Shown one piece after another: positions 48,901 through 63,600 of a stretch of 64,000 nucleotides of DNA. The stretch is from Aphelocoma coerulescens (taxonomy: Eukaryota > Chordata > Aves > Passeriformes > Corvidae): assembly GCF_041296385.1 (NCBI RefSeq), contig NC_091017.1, forward strand, positions 13,758,001-13,822,000. The letters are read 5' to 3'. Within the stretch, counting starts at the first letter, position 1. Each line of letters opens with the position of its first letter. Under the pieces are notes generated by a model. That model searched no databases, was not told where the DNA came from, and saw only the letters and a program-made list of their open reading frames with translations. Both the position numbers and the translations under genes were made by a program.

Positions 48901-51521
48901 AGAATGGCATTATCCTGCTTAGAACAAGGAAGTTGAGGAGCAGTGAGGTGACAACTCCTTGGGATGAGAAGCAGAATTTACAGAAGTCTGTGCATCACCA
49001 GCCTTCTGCTGTGGACAGCTATCAATTCTGTATTGTTTAGATGCCTTCTTCTCAGGAATTTGAAAGAATTTTATAAGAGCAAAAGAAAATGAGAAAGGTA
49101 ACTGAGATGAGTCACTGGTAGCAACTCCTCTGCTGTAAGGGTCAAATTTCAGACTGATATACAACTTTCAGCTAAAAGGATATTCCCAACTACAGCAAAG
49201 TGGTAAACTCACTCATGGCCAGGCTCTTGATCACAGGATCAAAAGAAAGAACAACTAATATTTTCTCTAATTAAATTAGTTCCTTTTTCCTTGCTATTTA
49301 ACCTCAAATATATTTATAAATAAGTCAAAATTAGTAATCTTTCTATGCCTGCTGACATAAATATGTAATTTGTCTCCTTACACTCACAGTCCTTCTTTAA
49401 ACATAGAGTTGCTAGAGGTGTAATCTTTCTTAGGGACTTATGTAAACATACGTAAGATCCAATGTTAAATGGCAAAAAGCAGACAATGCACATGTGAAAA
49501 GTTCTTGCCAGCTATGCACTGTAATTAGCCAACAAAAAACCCCGGAACATCTCTTATCCCCTGCTACTGAAAATATCTAACTAGCTCTCCAGCCATCCAC
49601 CTGTCTTGCAGGTAAACACTTTTGGAAGTCCCCCTGCTGAAGAGGGGAGTGAGTGGAAAGATGGGGACGTGTTTGGCCCAGAGGTCAACCCACAGTACCC
49701 ATTCTGTGCACTGTCAGTACAGAGCTATTGCCCTTTTGAGCTCAGAGGTCTGGAAATTACAGAGATCCCTAATCACACTTCACTGCACACAAATGACCTC
49801 TCAATTTATTGTTCCATCCTCAACATGCACCACTCAGCATATTCAGTGCACTAAGCACATTTTGGAGTTGCTGTGGCTTAAAGATTAACTGTGACAAACT
49901 GAACTTTTCAACCAAGTATCCAAAGGGAACATACCAATTTTAAGCAATGCTGAAGTTCCATGCAGACAAAGCATATGTTCTAGTAATAGCTTTCCAAACT
50001 ACATGGCCAGGAGTAATTTGTAAGCTTTACAAGTGGGTTAACAAACTGGATATGGATTCTCTTGTGCTCCCATTTCTATGTCTGTGTGGTCCCAGAGAGG
50101 GTTTCTTACCAAAGCCAGGGTTAATGAACAAATGTGTGCAGTCCTTTCCTCCCTGCAGAGCCATCACACTACCACAGAAGAAAACACAAATGAGTTTTGA
50201 CTGTGAATGTCCTCAGACCATCAAAAGGAAACCTACTCTGAAAGATTAGTCTGAGCTCTCAAGAGCATTGCAGGCTTAAGCTGCATATTAGTGTTTAGTA
50301 TTTCACTAGAACAGTTAAAAAAACACCAAAAGTGAAAATCTTTGCTGCATTCTGGCCCTTCACATTGGAGGATTTCCCAAACAACTTCTAAGAAATTAAA
50401 GGGGTATTTATTATTATTATTACTGCAACAGTAATAGTTGATAATAAATAGAATCTGTCTAGCTCAGTGAACTATATAACCTCTTCTTGGAAGTGTTCAA
50501 CACCATAACACCAAGTTTATTAAAAAAAATTCTTGAAACATGCAGTTGTACAACTTCTTTCATGGAACAGACAGCAGATAATTAATTATAACCATTAGAC
50601 TAAATCACAACAATATCTCTCTTTAAATCTTAGACATCCATGATACACTTATTAGAGTACCTGTATATTAAAAAAATAAAAAGAAAAAAAGTAGCACTAA
50701 CAAAACCAGAAACAAAAAAGAAGGCATGACTGGGCTGCTAATCTAGCAATAGGATGAAGGAATGAGTAATAAAAATCTCTCTTTCAAGAATATTTTTTTA
50801 GTAAGCTTGCAAAGTAGACAGCTCATGAGTGCCAGGTTGGAGAGAGATATATTGTTGGGAGTAAATGCACAATTTCCACGAAGGGATCAAAATTATCCTT
50901 GAACTGACAGCTGTAGCTGAAAGACTGAAAATAACCCTTGTGTTTTCAGTGCTCACACACTTCATCCTTTCCTACAATTTCATTTTTAGCACATGCTTTA
51001 TATACCTCGTGATTAGTCATGAACACCCAAAGGTGTTTGTAGTGCTGTACTTAGTAGAAGTAACTTTAGAAATTCCATTACTAGACTGGGTTTTTGCTGG
51101 ATCAAAGTTCTAATGAAAACTCATTTAAGATAATAAAAAACTTTATACCTATATTTTTCTAGCAAATTTTGATTAAATTTAATAAAAATAGATGTGATAT
51201 GAGGTTTTTTTCAGTCAGAATGGGCAGGCAATTTAGTTGCGAGCATTCTTTAGCAACATGCAAGGCTTATAGTTCTGCAGGTGTAAGTCAGGCACAGACC
51301 TGAATCTTTTTTTTTGTTTTGGTCTATAGAGAAGCATGTAAAGATATTGTCCGTCTATTAAAGTATGCAAAGGAAATGGATAACTGTCATGGGATTCCAC
51401 AGAGAAGATTTACATCTTCACTAAAGAATTTGGAAATGCCATGAAACATTTGTCTGTTAGTGTCCGAGCATATAAAACACTTGTCTTGGAATTCCATTTA
51501 GGTAAAGGCTTCATAAGCTCT
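39992..51521. other. Long AT-rich non-coding stretch 3' of IL15
   Basis: No exon is supported on either strand. In mammals and birds the next gene downstream of IL15 is INPP4B in the opposite orientation; I looked for its minus-strand exons and found none. The longest frame (41244-41609, 121 codons) is Phe/Leu-rich chance coding in AT-rich DNA. A small TA-rich patch occurs at 42588-42620. Confidence 0.5.
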
Positions 51522-51660
51522 GGTTTCGAAATCACCAGATGGTTGAGATTGAAGGGACTTCTAAAGGTCATCTGGTCCAACCAACTCTGGTCAGGCAGAG
51601 TCATCTAGAGGAGGTTGGCCACAACCATGTCCAGTTGGCTTTTGAGCATCAGTTTTCTTA
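51522..51660 (-). mobile_element. CR1 LINE 3' fragment
   Basis: The sequence is the reverse complement of a CR1 3' end: AATCACCAGATGGTTGAGAT, GAAGGGACTTCTAAAGGTCA, TCTGGTCCAACC, GGCAGAGTCATCTAGAGGAG and CATGTCCAG. It is 5'-truncated, decayed and on the minus strand. The 64-codon frame on that strand is part of this element. Confidence 0.92.
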
Positions 51661-54600
51661 AACTATAGAATGACAGATAATAATAATGGATGGTGTCATG
51701 CTTTCGTTCTGTGCTGTTCACCAGGAAATTAAGCTCCTCGTGAAGAACATAAAAACAATTAGTTATACTTTATGTTAAGTTTGTCCTGATTCCTATAGCA
51801 TCCTGGAAACAGCAGTCTGACTCATGGTCTTTTTAACTCAGCCCACTAGGAACAATATGCCAATAGTACTTATGAGAGTGGACATGATAGTGGGGGTGTG
51901 TATAAATAAGATCAGTGTTCTGAACCTTAAAAAATGGCTTTAAAGAGAATTAATTTTTTTCATATTGTATTCTGTGCATTTTAACTGCATTACACATCTG
52001 CTTGATGGTCAATAAAAGCTATTATAAAGAATTTCAGATTTTAATTATCACTCCTGGATTAATATTTTCATAGAAAACAGCAACATTTTCAATTTAAGGA
52101 TTGATTAGAAGTTTTGCATGTAATTGCTTAGTGTACTCCTTCCAGATTAAGCCAAATGTCTTGGCTCTCTTCGGTACTTAGCAACACTATAGACAATTAA
52201 ACAAAACGGAAAAGCACAGACAAAAGAGCTCACTGTACCTTGAAACACAGCACAGAAATCAGACAGACTGATCTGTAGTTTCAAGAGGGTTCATTCCTAT
52301 AATGCAACCAACCAACAGTTGACACTTTACATCTGATAATGGAATATTTTACCTTGGCATATGCTCCTCTAGCTAGGCACTGGGAAGAGTTTCCTTTCAG
52401 ATCACACTTAATACTGCTCCCTTTTATGAAGTACTTCCCTTTGAACAAGTAATTGAAAATACTTGAGTGCATTTCATTATAGGATTACCTCCCAGTCACA
52501 TTCTAATAGAAATATATTTATTGTTCTGCAAAGACTTGTTGAGCAAACAAGAAAAGCCCTTGCCCTTCACTAGAATTCTATTTACCTGAAGTCTGATTTA
52601 AAGAATTTTGATGGAATGGCCATCTCTGTGCAGCATTATTTTTTCAAGATGCCTATTTAGGACTTGTTCAGCATTAAAGTTAAGTCAATTGGTTACTTTC
52701 AGTAAGATTATAATAATTTCCTACCATGCACATTAACAACAAGATGATTCCACGCTATTGGACTACCTTATAGCACAGAAGACTAGAAGTTATATAGCAA
52801 TGAAAACAAAATTGAATGTGAGGCAGAAAAAGGATTGTATTTTTCAGGGTTGGAAGAGATAGCATGGGGAGCTGGGGGAGGGAAAAGGCTGGTAGAAGGC
52901 AAAAGAGTATTAAGCAGGTTTAACTGAGAAGGCCGGGGAGCAACCTGTCCATGAAAAATATGGCAGCTTAGGTCTTGTGTCTGAAAGACACTTTCAAAGG
53001 TACCATGAGGAACAGGAATTTTTCATTTCCTCCTTCCCCTGTTCCTCTGCTGACATGTTTTCTCTCCACCTCATCCCATACTCCACAACCCATCCTAGAC
53101 AGAGAACTCCACCCTCCTCCCCACCGCCAAAGGCATCTTAACATCCATCCCCCATTCCCGGCCTCTGATTAACCTGCTTTTCTTCCCAGCAGCTTCCCTC
53201 ATAAAGGAAGGGCAAGGAGAAACTCCTGAAAATGTGAGTTGAAGACAAGACAGAACCAGAAGCAGAACCCAAAGATCTGTGGATCTCAGAGAATAAAGCT
53301 TTCTGACCTTTTCCTGGCAGACCTGAGGCAGATGTGTTGGTAGGACAATATCTGCTTTGGATTTGGGCTATTTATATGGGCTGCCATTGCCTTCCTCATC
53401 CTCACATAAGCAGCAGCATGTGGGGCAAAGATGGATTCTTTAGACCACAGCAGTCCATCGTTGCCCCCTCAGGCACAAGCTAAACATGCAATTTGCAGCA
53501 CCTACAGACGGACACTGAAGAAAACCAAGCAAGTTGTATGGATATACAAGGCGCTGTTTGCATCCTCCAATCCTGTTAAGTGTCCTCAACAGAAGAGGCT
53601 GACTGTTTAGGCAATAGTGCGTGGAAATTTGAGAGCAGCTGTATGACACTTCAGGCCTCGAAGGCAAGCACGTATACAAGTGCTATTATTATAACACGAT
53701 ATCTTGGAGACTTCACCTAGGACAGATATCATACTCATCAGGGCTGCAGAGAGCTCCAGGGGAATCCAACCTGTCCCTCAGTTTTTGCCCTGTTTGTCAG
53801 TTTTCCTGCTTAGGGAATCAGTTGATTCACCCCAAACACAGGAGGATGTGTAGGTAAAACATGTTGGTTCCTAATTCTCTCAGATCTCGTTTCCCACCTG
53901 TTCATATTTTGAGTCTTGCCCTCCTGTCTCTGGCACTTCCAGCTCTGCTTCATAATCTGCCATTCCCCAGTCTGTCCAAGCACAGTTTCAGGACAGGCAG
54001 AGAAAGATCTCATCAAATCTGAAGTAGGAGTTAATCAGGCATTAACTTGAGAGACCCTGGAAATTCTCAGTATTCATCACTGAACATAACACTTCGCTGA
54101 AGGGGAAAAAAGACATTGAAAAGTAAGAAATTATTCTTTTTGTGGGGGGATAAAAGGGGCAAAATTATCAGTAATGACTCTACAGTACTTTGAATATTTA
54201 AAATGCTATATACTTTATGCATTTATGAAGTTGATTACAAAAATCGCAATCACGAGAACAAGTAATGGGAATGTGGTGTGCAGACTAATCTTAAAACTTG
54301 GGAGTCAAATTCCAAATGCCTACAAATGAATTTCCACTCAGTCCCCTATGAATTTACTCACCACAGTACCAACAGGACTACTTGAACAAAGGAATGTTCT
54401 CCTATTTAATAGTGATTACATATTATGTATTGTAATTATTGCTGCTCTTACTTCTATAATTATGGAGGCTTATTCATGAATACAAAATCCACAGTTTGGG
54501 GTGATGATCTATTTTCAGCTAATAGGCTAAATTCAAACATAGCTGTGTCCAGGTTTCCACTGTAACCTTCTAAACTTCAGTGTTAGTAGAACTTATGGTT

Positions 54601-57600
54601 CATTACCTACTAATGCCCACAACTCATTTAACTCACATAATGATATAGATGTTAAGACATTACTCTCCTCTATTCGAAGACTGCACTACCTGCCACAGAA
54701 CCACATAAATCATAAATTGTAGTTGGTCTTTCAAAGGTCTTAAATTCTACTTTTATCAGGGACTCCCTTTCAGAATAAAGAATAGTGCTTCTTGCTGTGG
54801 TCAGTTCTAATATTATAGCTAAGAGTCTTGGTGATGTTATTTTTGTATTGTGACAGGCCTGATTACAAGAAGGAAATACAATGGAATCATAATGATGTTA
54901 CTTATTTTGTATTGAGACAGCACTCAGAAGGCAAGAAAAAGTAGAGGCACATTCTGCTAGGCATTGCACAAACACAACATAGTAGACAGTGACTGCCCTG
55001 AGGAGATTACAGTCCCAGTAAGATTTACAAAGAGTAGGGAGTAAATGACGTCCAGTACTAGGATTCTCTTTCTGGGTTTACTGATACATGACTGCATATC
55101 CCACCTAAATTATTTTATTTGATGAAGACATATTTCAAATCACTAATGCAAAGGAAGGAATTTTGATAATCCAACAAATCCTAAACTTCAAGCCTCAGAC
55201 AACATCTATTAGTAAAGATGCTGTTTCTCACACAGAACAATTACTATATCTTCTGGCTTACATTCAGTGATGAATACCTGGGAGCTGTGCTTAAAACAAC
55301 TTGTTTAGCACCATTACCTACCTTGCATGCCTTCCATGTTTAGCAGACTAGAAGGGGCCCAACATGAAAAAGTTAATAGCCCATTCCATGCATCCCTGAC
55401 CTAAAGAGACAAAATCAAGCCAAAAGGAATACTGTTAGTCCTAGCAATGCACATATATCTCTATAAAGAAGTTTTCTATCCCTTTTTTTGTTACATCTAG
55501 TATTAAAAACAGCACTGCTAGTACAATAAAGGCCATGGGTTTTTTAAAAGTGCAAATAGAGAAAGGTAAGGTATTTTTTGTACAGAGAATTCCATCAATC
55601 TCCTGTGTAAAGGAAAATGGCCAATACTGCAGCTGCAGTCAGATTCCAATGTTGTTAAAGTTCTTGAAGCTCACTATTACCCCAAGGAAATTTTTGTTTT
55701 TCCAGTTTCATAAATCTCTGTTTTCTTCATGAACAAAAACCAAACAACAATGTGAGCAGTTGGGCCTGAGCGTGTGACTTTATGGTCAGCAGGAGCTTTG
55801 CCAATGACCTTAGTGATCCCAGGAGGAGTAAAGCCAATGCACACATGAATTCTGGTGCTTTTCACTCTTCACGTCTGGATCTGCTTGTATGTCCTTAAAT
55901 GCTGTACAAACCAGAAACATTGATTTCCCTTAATGCCTAGGTCAGCATCTGTAATGATTTAATTAAAAGTTTGCTCTCTGAGGGGGTTTCTCTCCGTGAT
56001 GATATCTGTCCACTCAGTTATTTCTTTTCTCACTTCTTGAACTGAATAAAGTAGTAACCTTCATATTTTTGAAAATAAAATTTTCTATTAATTTCATCAT
56101 TATTAAATCAGATTTAATTTTCTACATATGTTGACTTATCTCAGTTGGTCCAAATCGTTACTGAGGAGTAAGGTTTCTTCCTCTCACTTACCTGCTTCTG
56201 ATACCTACACACAGCTTAGTCACATTTAAGGGTAATTAAAAATATTCCAGTCTCATTCTGTGGCACTGTGCAGTTTGTGAAACATGAAAAATTTCCAATT
56301 TGTACTGTTTTATCTCTCAACTCAATTGCTCTTTTTATTTTAAAATATGTTTGACCATTTTACTGGTATCAAATCATCATATCAAAGCATCAGATTCAAA
56401 AGAGCGATGAGGCTGTGAATAAGCTGCATTGCTTTGCTTTTCATATGCCCACAGCTGAATTGTTTAGAAGGTCCCAATTTCAGAGTCAGGCTTAACCTCT
56501 GCCCTCATTTATGTCATCAAACACAGCTGGGTAAAATTCAGCATAAAATCTTTGTTTTATCCCTTTTGAAAAAGCAATGTGTGAGAAAATTAGAGGATGG
56601 TTTAACTTAAGTTATAACCTTTCTCAGTAAGACAAGCTGCCAGAAAGTTGTATAGTCAAAGCAAAAATCAAACTACCAAAATATGTCATACTCATTCTTT
56701 ATGGAATGTTGTCACCTGAAGCAAAGAGAAACCATGATTTTCAACACAGTTACATTTTAAAAGAAAATAACACAAAATATTTTAAACTGAAATGTAAGAG
56801 AAAACCCACAACATCTCTCTACCCCATTGCCAAATGTTTTAATTAAAGGTTTTAGAACAAATTATAGAAGGACAATTTTGTAAAAAAAAGGAATTGTTTT
56901 GTCTGGAAGTCTTATGAAATGGTGTGGAACCAAATAGCAATTTTTGGTGTGTGTTGGTTGTTCTACCACAAGTGTTACTTTTTCTCTGTCCCTAAAACAA
57001 ATTAAAACAAATCAATTAATGGAAGTGTACTATCTTGTATGTTTGAAAGACTGTTCTTGCTTAATAAATACTCTTCTGCAATCCAGAAAAAAATCAAAAA
57101 GGTTTTAAAAGAAATTAATTCTTTTATCATGTCATGGTCTGGGGTTTTGTTAGTAGTTTGTAATGAATATAGTTTTAGTAGTCTATAAAATATATTAACT
57201 GTGTGTGTCTGTGTGTTACTACATACATATTATAATGTGCTTAAACCCACCTGCATGATAATATACAGTAGTGTGTCTGTATATGTAATGCACATGGAGT
57301 AGTGTAGATAGATAGACAGCAAAATGTGTAAACCACTGCAATGTTTTGAAGTATTGGGAATTAAGCCTGTTTCTTCCTAAAACAAAATCACAGATACAAT
57401 TCTAAAATATGCAGAGACATGCATATCTACACAAAAACTAGAATACTTTTTGCATTATGACTCCTATTTGTTCAAATGTTCCCAAACATGAAGTCCTCAG
57501 GACACACAAAGCCCTCAGAACACACCTAGGTTATGTCAAAAGAGGAATTATAAAAGTTAAATATCTGCTCAAAGTATAGTTAGCAGTCCACTACTATTTT

Positions 57601-60600
57601 CAGAATGCTTAAGTCACTGGACTGCATGAAAGAACTATTCTTATTAACCTTAATACACTTAATCTAACAAAAAAATTTTCTAATTACCATAAATTTAGCT
57701 CTCTGACCCTTTCAGAGCCTAAGCTTAATCATAGCCCTATCTGCCCAGATGGTTTTATCAGACTGGGAAAATTGTATCATTTATACCACCAGGTTCAGGC
57801 AGAACCTCTTGATTCTTCCAGCCTCTCCTGTCTCCAGCCAGTGATCAGCAGTAGCTACAGGTGTCAATACTAATCCCAATCCTAACAGCATCCTTAACCT
57901 TATGAAAACCCATCAGGAACCACATCCATGCCTAACCAGACAGCCTATGTCAGGTCTGCTCTGAATTTAGCCCAGAAGCTTCTTCCAGACCATAAATTTA
58001 CTTTTGGTTTTCTTGGAGACCTACCCCTAGAGGGGTGGTGCAAAACAGGCAAAAAGTATTCAAATGGGATGTTCCTAATTATGAAAGTAAGAGAACTCTT
58101 ATTGGAGGTAAATGGATGTTTTTTACTCAGTGGTACATGTCAAATCCCTTTTATCCCTTGCCCTTTTTGTTGTGGAAAGAGGCAAAGTATTTTAAGGAGA
58201 AAAGCAGTCCTTCAAATAAAGTTGAAGGACCAGTAAAGTACCTTCTTGGGAATTTTGAAATTAAATTTTATCACAGCAAAAAGAGGTTATGATGAAAAAT
58301 TAGGTCACTGGTGAATCAAGTAAGCATGCAAAAGCAGAAATGAAGAGGAAATAACGTAAAGCAACTTCAATTTTTCTACGGAGAGAAGCTAAAGAACCCA
58401 GCTACAGCAGGAGATGTGTTCAAAAGTTGGTTTGGCCTGTCCACCAAACACTTGGGATCTCAAGCTGATGGGACAACACAGACAAAGTCTCTATTTCCAG
58501 CACAGCTATTCCTTCCTTTTGTTTTCACTGCCTGGAATATGATTCTGAGCAGAAGCTACTGCCATTCTTTGTAACAAAAAGAGCAGATAAGTGTGGACAC
58601 TGTTCATCCTTTAGCACATTTAAAACATGACTGCAGACAAAGAAGCACATGTGAATGGATGCATGTTGATATTGCTTAAATTCTTCCAACATTTTTTCCA
58701 ATAAACTGAGCAAGAACAAACTGAAACCTCATAGAGTAGTAGTCTCAGTTTGAGAATTTTTCAAGCTGACATTTGAAACTTCAGATCTAGTCCAAAGTGC
58801 CAAACAAAACTTATTCTGTCAAAAATACATTTAACACTGCTATTTTTTTGTCAAAAATATTTTGGGGAAAAAAATGGTCTTCTGTGTTGTTTTTTAAAAC
58901 TTATTTACAATATTTCAGTGTTTGAAACCACATTAGACAACTGAACTTCAAATACTTTATGTGAAAACTGAAAGCACACATATGTCAGAACCATCCATCA
59001 CTGAAATTCATTAAAATGAAATCAAGATTGGTATTTAGCATTTTGTCATTTTACTTAACTTGAAACATGTTTTAGTTGCTCAAATCATGAATGTGGTGTA
59101 GTGGACCTGTTCCAGTCTGTTTCAATGAGGCTTCCACTGGATCTCATATCCTGTGGAATTATGAGATGCTTTAATTGCTCAAACATAAAAAAACATGAAA
59201 GGGTTTCATTTTCTTCATTTGAAGGTTTCATTTTCTGGCATAGACAACTCAAAGCATAGCCTAATTTTAGTTCTGTGACTGAATAGAAATCCTCACTTTG
59301 TACTTTACACATTCTACACTACAACCCTTGGCACAATTACACATTAATTGACTCATTCTCATTGGTATTTGTAAGATAATAACAGAACTTTTTTGCACTG
59401 CATTTATATTCTATGGAGACTGTTTATAATTTTTAAAATAACAAAAATAGGAACTTTTCTTTCCTAGTATTCTTCAAATTCCTCTGTGTCTCGAACAAAT
59501 TATTTTCACTGATGATGTTTCAAAAAAAAAACCCTCCCAACACAAAAATCCCCACATCAACATGTGAGCAGGAAGGACCTGAATTAGCTACCATTCTCCC
59601 AGAACTGCTAGTCTCTTGTGATAATGGTATTTACCTGCCTGCAACTGCATATCAAGACATCAATAGTCCAAAAAAGTGAGTTGTAAACTACATTAATTGT
59701 GCATTTCCTCTTATTTTTTTTTTTTCATGAAACACATAGTGAGACACAGCCTTCCATCCCTAGAAAATGGCAAGGAACATTTCTGCATTAGTGGAAAAGG
59801 TTATTCACCTTGCATTCTTTTATGAGACAGTAATTGCTTCTCTGAGTTATTGCCAAATGCTGCTGGAAACATTGGTTATGTGATCTCTGAAGTCTTCACA
59901 GACTGGCATCCACAGGCCTCTTTGACTGAGCTGATCAAATTAATTCACCGGATCCCTGCTAAAACACAAGATTTGCCCCCATGTCAGAGAGGGGAGTGAA
60001 TGGCAAGCCCAGCTTCTTTTTAGTCAGGTATCAGATCTGAGAGGAGAAGCAGTAGCTCCCACGCTCCCACATGAGGGGCAGTTAAACTATACCTAGAGGA
60101 CGCAGTTTGCATGGACTAAATGAAATCACTCAAAGAAAAGGCAATCCTTTGCAGCCTGATGCCTGCTTCAGAAACTCGGTAGCAGAGAGGATCAAGAATG
60201 TGTCCATCATACCAGTCTTTCACTTTCTTACCCCCACAGCAGGAAATCTGTCTTCAGGCAGATGGCTAATATCACCCAACTCTCTTTCTCCTCCAATAAT
60301 CACTGAAAAACCTGTTCTCCCTGGGTAAGGAGAAAGCAGAACACAGGGCCTAGAGGACTCCCCTTTTTTCTCCCGGGAACTGCAGTTTTTTATGCTCTAT
60401 CTTTAGGATCACAATGTGTTCTAGGTTAAAATTCTCGAACTCCCTGAATCCTTTGACTCTTCCTTGCCTAGAGGTTGGGAAGAATATCACATTACAGAGA
60501 AGTCTGATGTTGTACAGCAGACTCACAGATCATAAAGTGACTCTGCAAATATATTCCCCACTTCTAACAATGACTGTGCTGATTCTGTGCTGTCTTTCAA

Positions 60601-63600
60601 GTAGAAGAGTGATGACATTTCAGAAATAATGTAATTTCACTGTTCTGAATGAATGAAAAAAACCCTCATGGAAACCAGAGGCCTTAGATCAAGATCGTCT
60701 CAATTATTTGGAGGCCATTTTTATCCTTTGCAACTTTCCAAGATAAAGAGAGTAGGATTGAGACCTATCCAGCCTCAGACACTCTATCCTGCTTACACTG
60801 ATCATTTGAGCCTCTGAGAATCTGGAGTCCCATCTCTTTCAACTGCCTTTAAAAATAAAATATTGGTTTTATCTCACGAGGAAGAAAATGGATATGATTA
60901 TTTACATCCTCTAGGGATCTAGCACAACATTTTTGTCTAAAAAGTTCACTCATTTCTGCCATGTTTGAAAACACTGTCAATCTAAATTAGCTCAAATTTT
61001 CCTGGTTATTTCACTGTTTAATATAATTTCCCATGAAGCTATTCGTTTGGGGCACAGATTTTTTTTTCTTTCTTTGTTCAACTGAGTTTTTGCTAATAGA
61101 AAAATATCTCTTCCATCTGGTGAGAACCTCAGGAGGCTATAGACAGTAATAAAGACAAGGGTCACAAGCTTATGCAACAATTTTATTTTTAAGAAAATAT
61201 TTCTCCTGGAGTTGTCTTCTAAAAATTAATACATATCAAATATGATTGCTGAGGGAAATAAGGAACATTTCTTGAATAACACCAGTTTCTCCTCATTTCT
61301 GTTTTACCCTTAAATGTAATGCCCTCTGACACCATTATCTTTGAATTGCATTTCTGTAGTATATTATAGAAAAGTAATTTAATGATGAAAGTTTAAGCTG
61401 CCTTGTGAAAAAAGGACTATTTTCATGAAAGTGATGGGGGTCTTTAAAAAGGAAGGTTAAAAATGTTATGCTCCAGAATAATCTTAATAATCTTAATTCT
61501 TACCATGCTAGCGCAGATCTTGAAAATCTTACACTTTCTTCCCCATTCCCTCTTCTCAAAATTACTCCTTCCTGTGAGTTTCAGAGTCCTGCTGTGTTTT
61601 GTCTTCTACAATATCCACTTTTCCCCACAAAATTCTGTGCCAGCATTTGCTTCAAATAGGTAAGCTTATTTTCAGAGCATAATTAACAGTATTAGGATAA
61701 CAAGTACATAGATCTCAGCAAGACAGATACTGTACCAGAGCTGCCCATCAGAAACCTTATCTAATTTTCCAAATTAAATTTTCCTTTACTTTTCATAAAA
61801 GTAAAAACCTTGATGGATTGAGGACATGAAAACTGTGGGATTTTCACTCCCAGAAGCCCTCAAGCAGAATAGTCTAAATCCTGTTTAAGTCATTCTTTAA
61901 AGGAGTTAATATTTAATCTACACCAGTCAGATCCTTTCCTAAGATAACTACAATATTCCATCCAGGAGGATGACTTGGGAACACCTCTGCCAGTTCTCCT
62001 TGCAAGAAAATATTTTCATTTATTCCTTGCAATTTCAGAAGGCAAGGAGCAGCCTTTCTGAAGGCTGTTCCTCTTGGGACCCCAAATGGTGGGGTTTTTT
62101 CAAAATTTCTCCATTTCAAGATTTGTGCGGCCAACAGTGGGAAGATGGACAAGTCTGAAGCTGCACCTCAGATCCCTTCATTGTACTTGAAGAAAATTTT
62201 CTCTAACATAGGAAGGAGATGTAGCAGCAGCTTAATTTGCCAGCTAGAGGTAGAATAAAGTGAAAGGCAAATTTCCAAATCCAAGTCTTAATTAAAGTAA
62301 TATGAGCTGTAATTCAGGTCTCCTGAAGACTTTACAGGAAGCACTGCAAGCTTGCTTTCCTACCTAGATGGTAGGTAGATCTAATAATAGAAGAGTTAAC
62401 AATCTGTCATTTATCAGATAGAAAATGGATATTGACACTGTGACTTTTTGTATTACAAAAATCTCCAAACCTCAGTAAGAATCACCTGCTAATTAATTTA
62501 TATTACAGCTGGTTATGTTAGGCTTCCAGAAAAGACCAAGCTTTTCTTGGACTGTTTTTCGCTCTCTTTATTTACAACATAAGCAGACACTAATGGAGCT
62601 GCAACAGCAATCTGACGACATCCTGACAGTCCCATGCTGCCAGCCAATTCTAAGAAAAACTTTACCTGCAACATATGGCTAAAAGCCTATTACCATTTTG
62701 CTGTAAGTTGTGGCAAGTGTCTTCTCTTTCAGATGATCTCAACTTCTAACATCCTACCTCCCCCATAAAAATTCTAACTGACACAGTCATTGTCACTTTC
62801 TGACTTGAAGGGGTCCATGGAGCCAGTAAGGCATTCAATGGTGACCTACATAGAAAACCTGCAGAGCCAGTGTAAGGGCGCTGCTGAATGCCCTGAGATG
62901 TCAGTTCTTGTAAAGGAATTCCTGGTGTTACCACTTCACATGGAGTTAATGTTTTGCAGGAGAAAAGGTGCACACACTATGCAGAACTGGGACCAATTTC
63001 TGTGGTAAATCATTATTATTCACCTTTGCTTGCCTTCACTGAAAATCCTTGCTTGATGGCCTGCTGGCACCTACACAGAAAAAGAATGTAGGGCAAGACC
63101 TCATTCAGCCATCCCTCTTCAGAATCAGGCGTGCTTTAGATTGTCGGGAAGAGCAGACCTCTGTCGACAGCTACAAAAATCTAAATTGAATCTTTAGTGG
63201 ACCTTTTCCCTTTCTGACAGGCACACAGGAATGCTAGTGTGGGCTATTCTTTTCCAACGACATTATTTGCGTGACACTTCTTTTCCAGTTGTCAGCTCCT
63301 TGTGTGTCAGGGGCAGTACCATACATGCACGGGCTGTACATTGGTGTGGGATTTGGGCTGCCCCCTTTGCTTTAATGCTTTTCAAGAATGGGTATTTATT
63401 TTTGGAATATTCACCAGACTTAGGGAAAATCCAAAACTGACAATGCCTTCAACATCTGCACTGAAATACTGCTTTCCTCTGTAAACTAGTTTCTACATGA
63501 AAAAGTCTGATGAAACTGAAACCCTGAAAATACATACTAAGCCCTGAAACACATATCACAATTGAAAGGACAATATTTTCTTTGTTATCCTTTTATTGAT

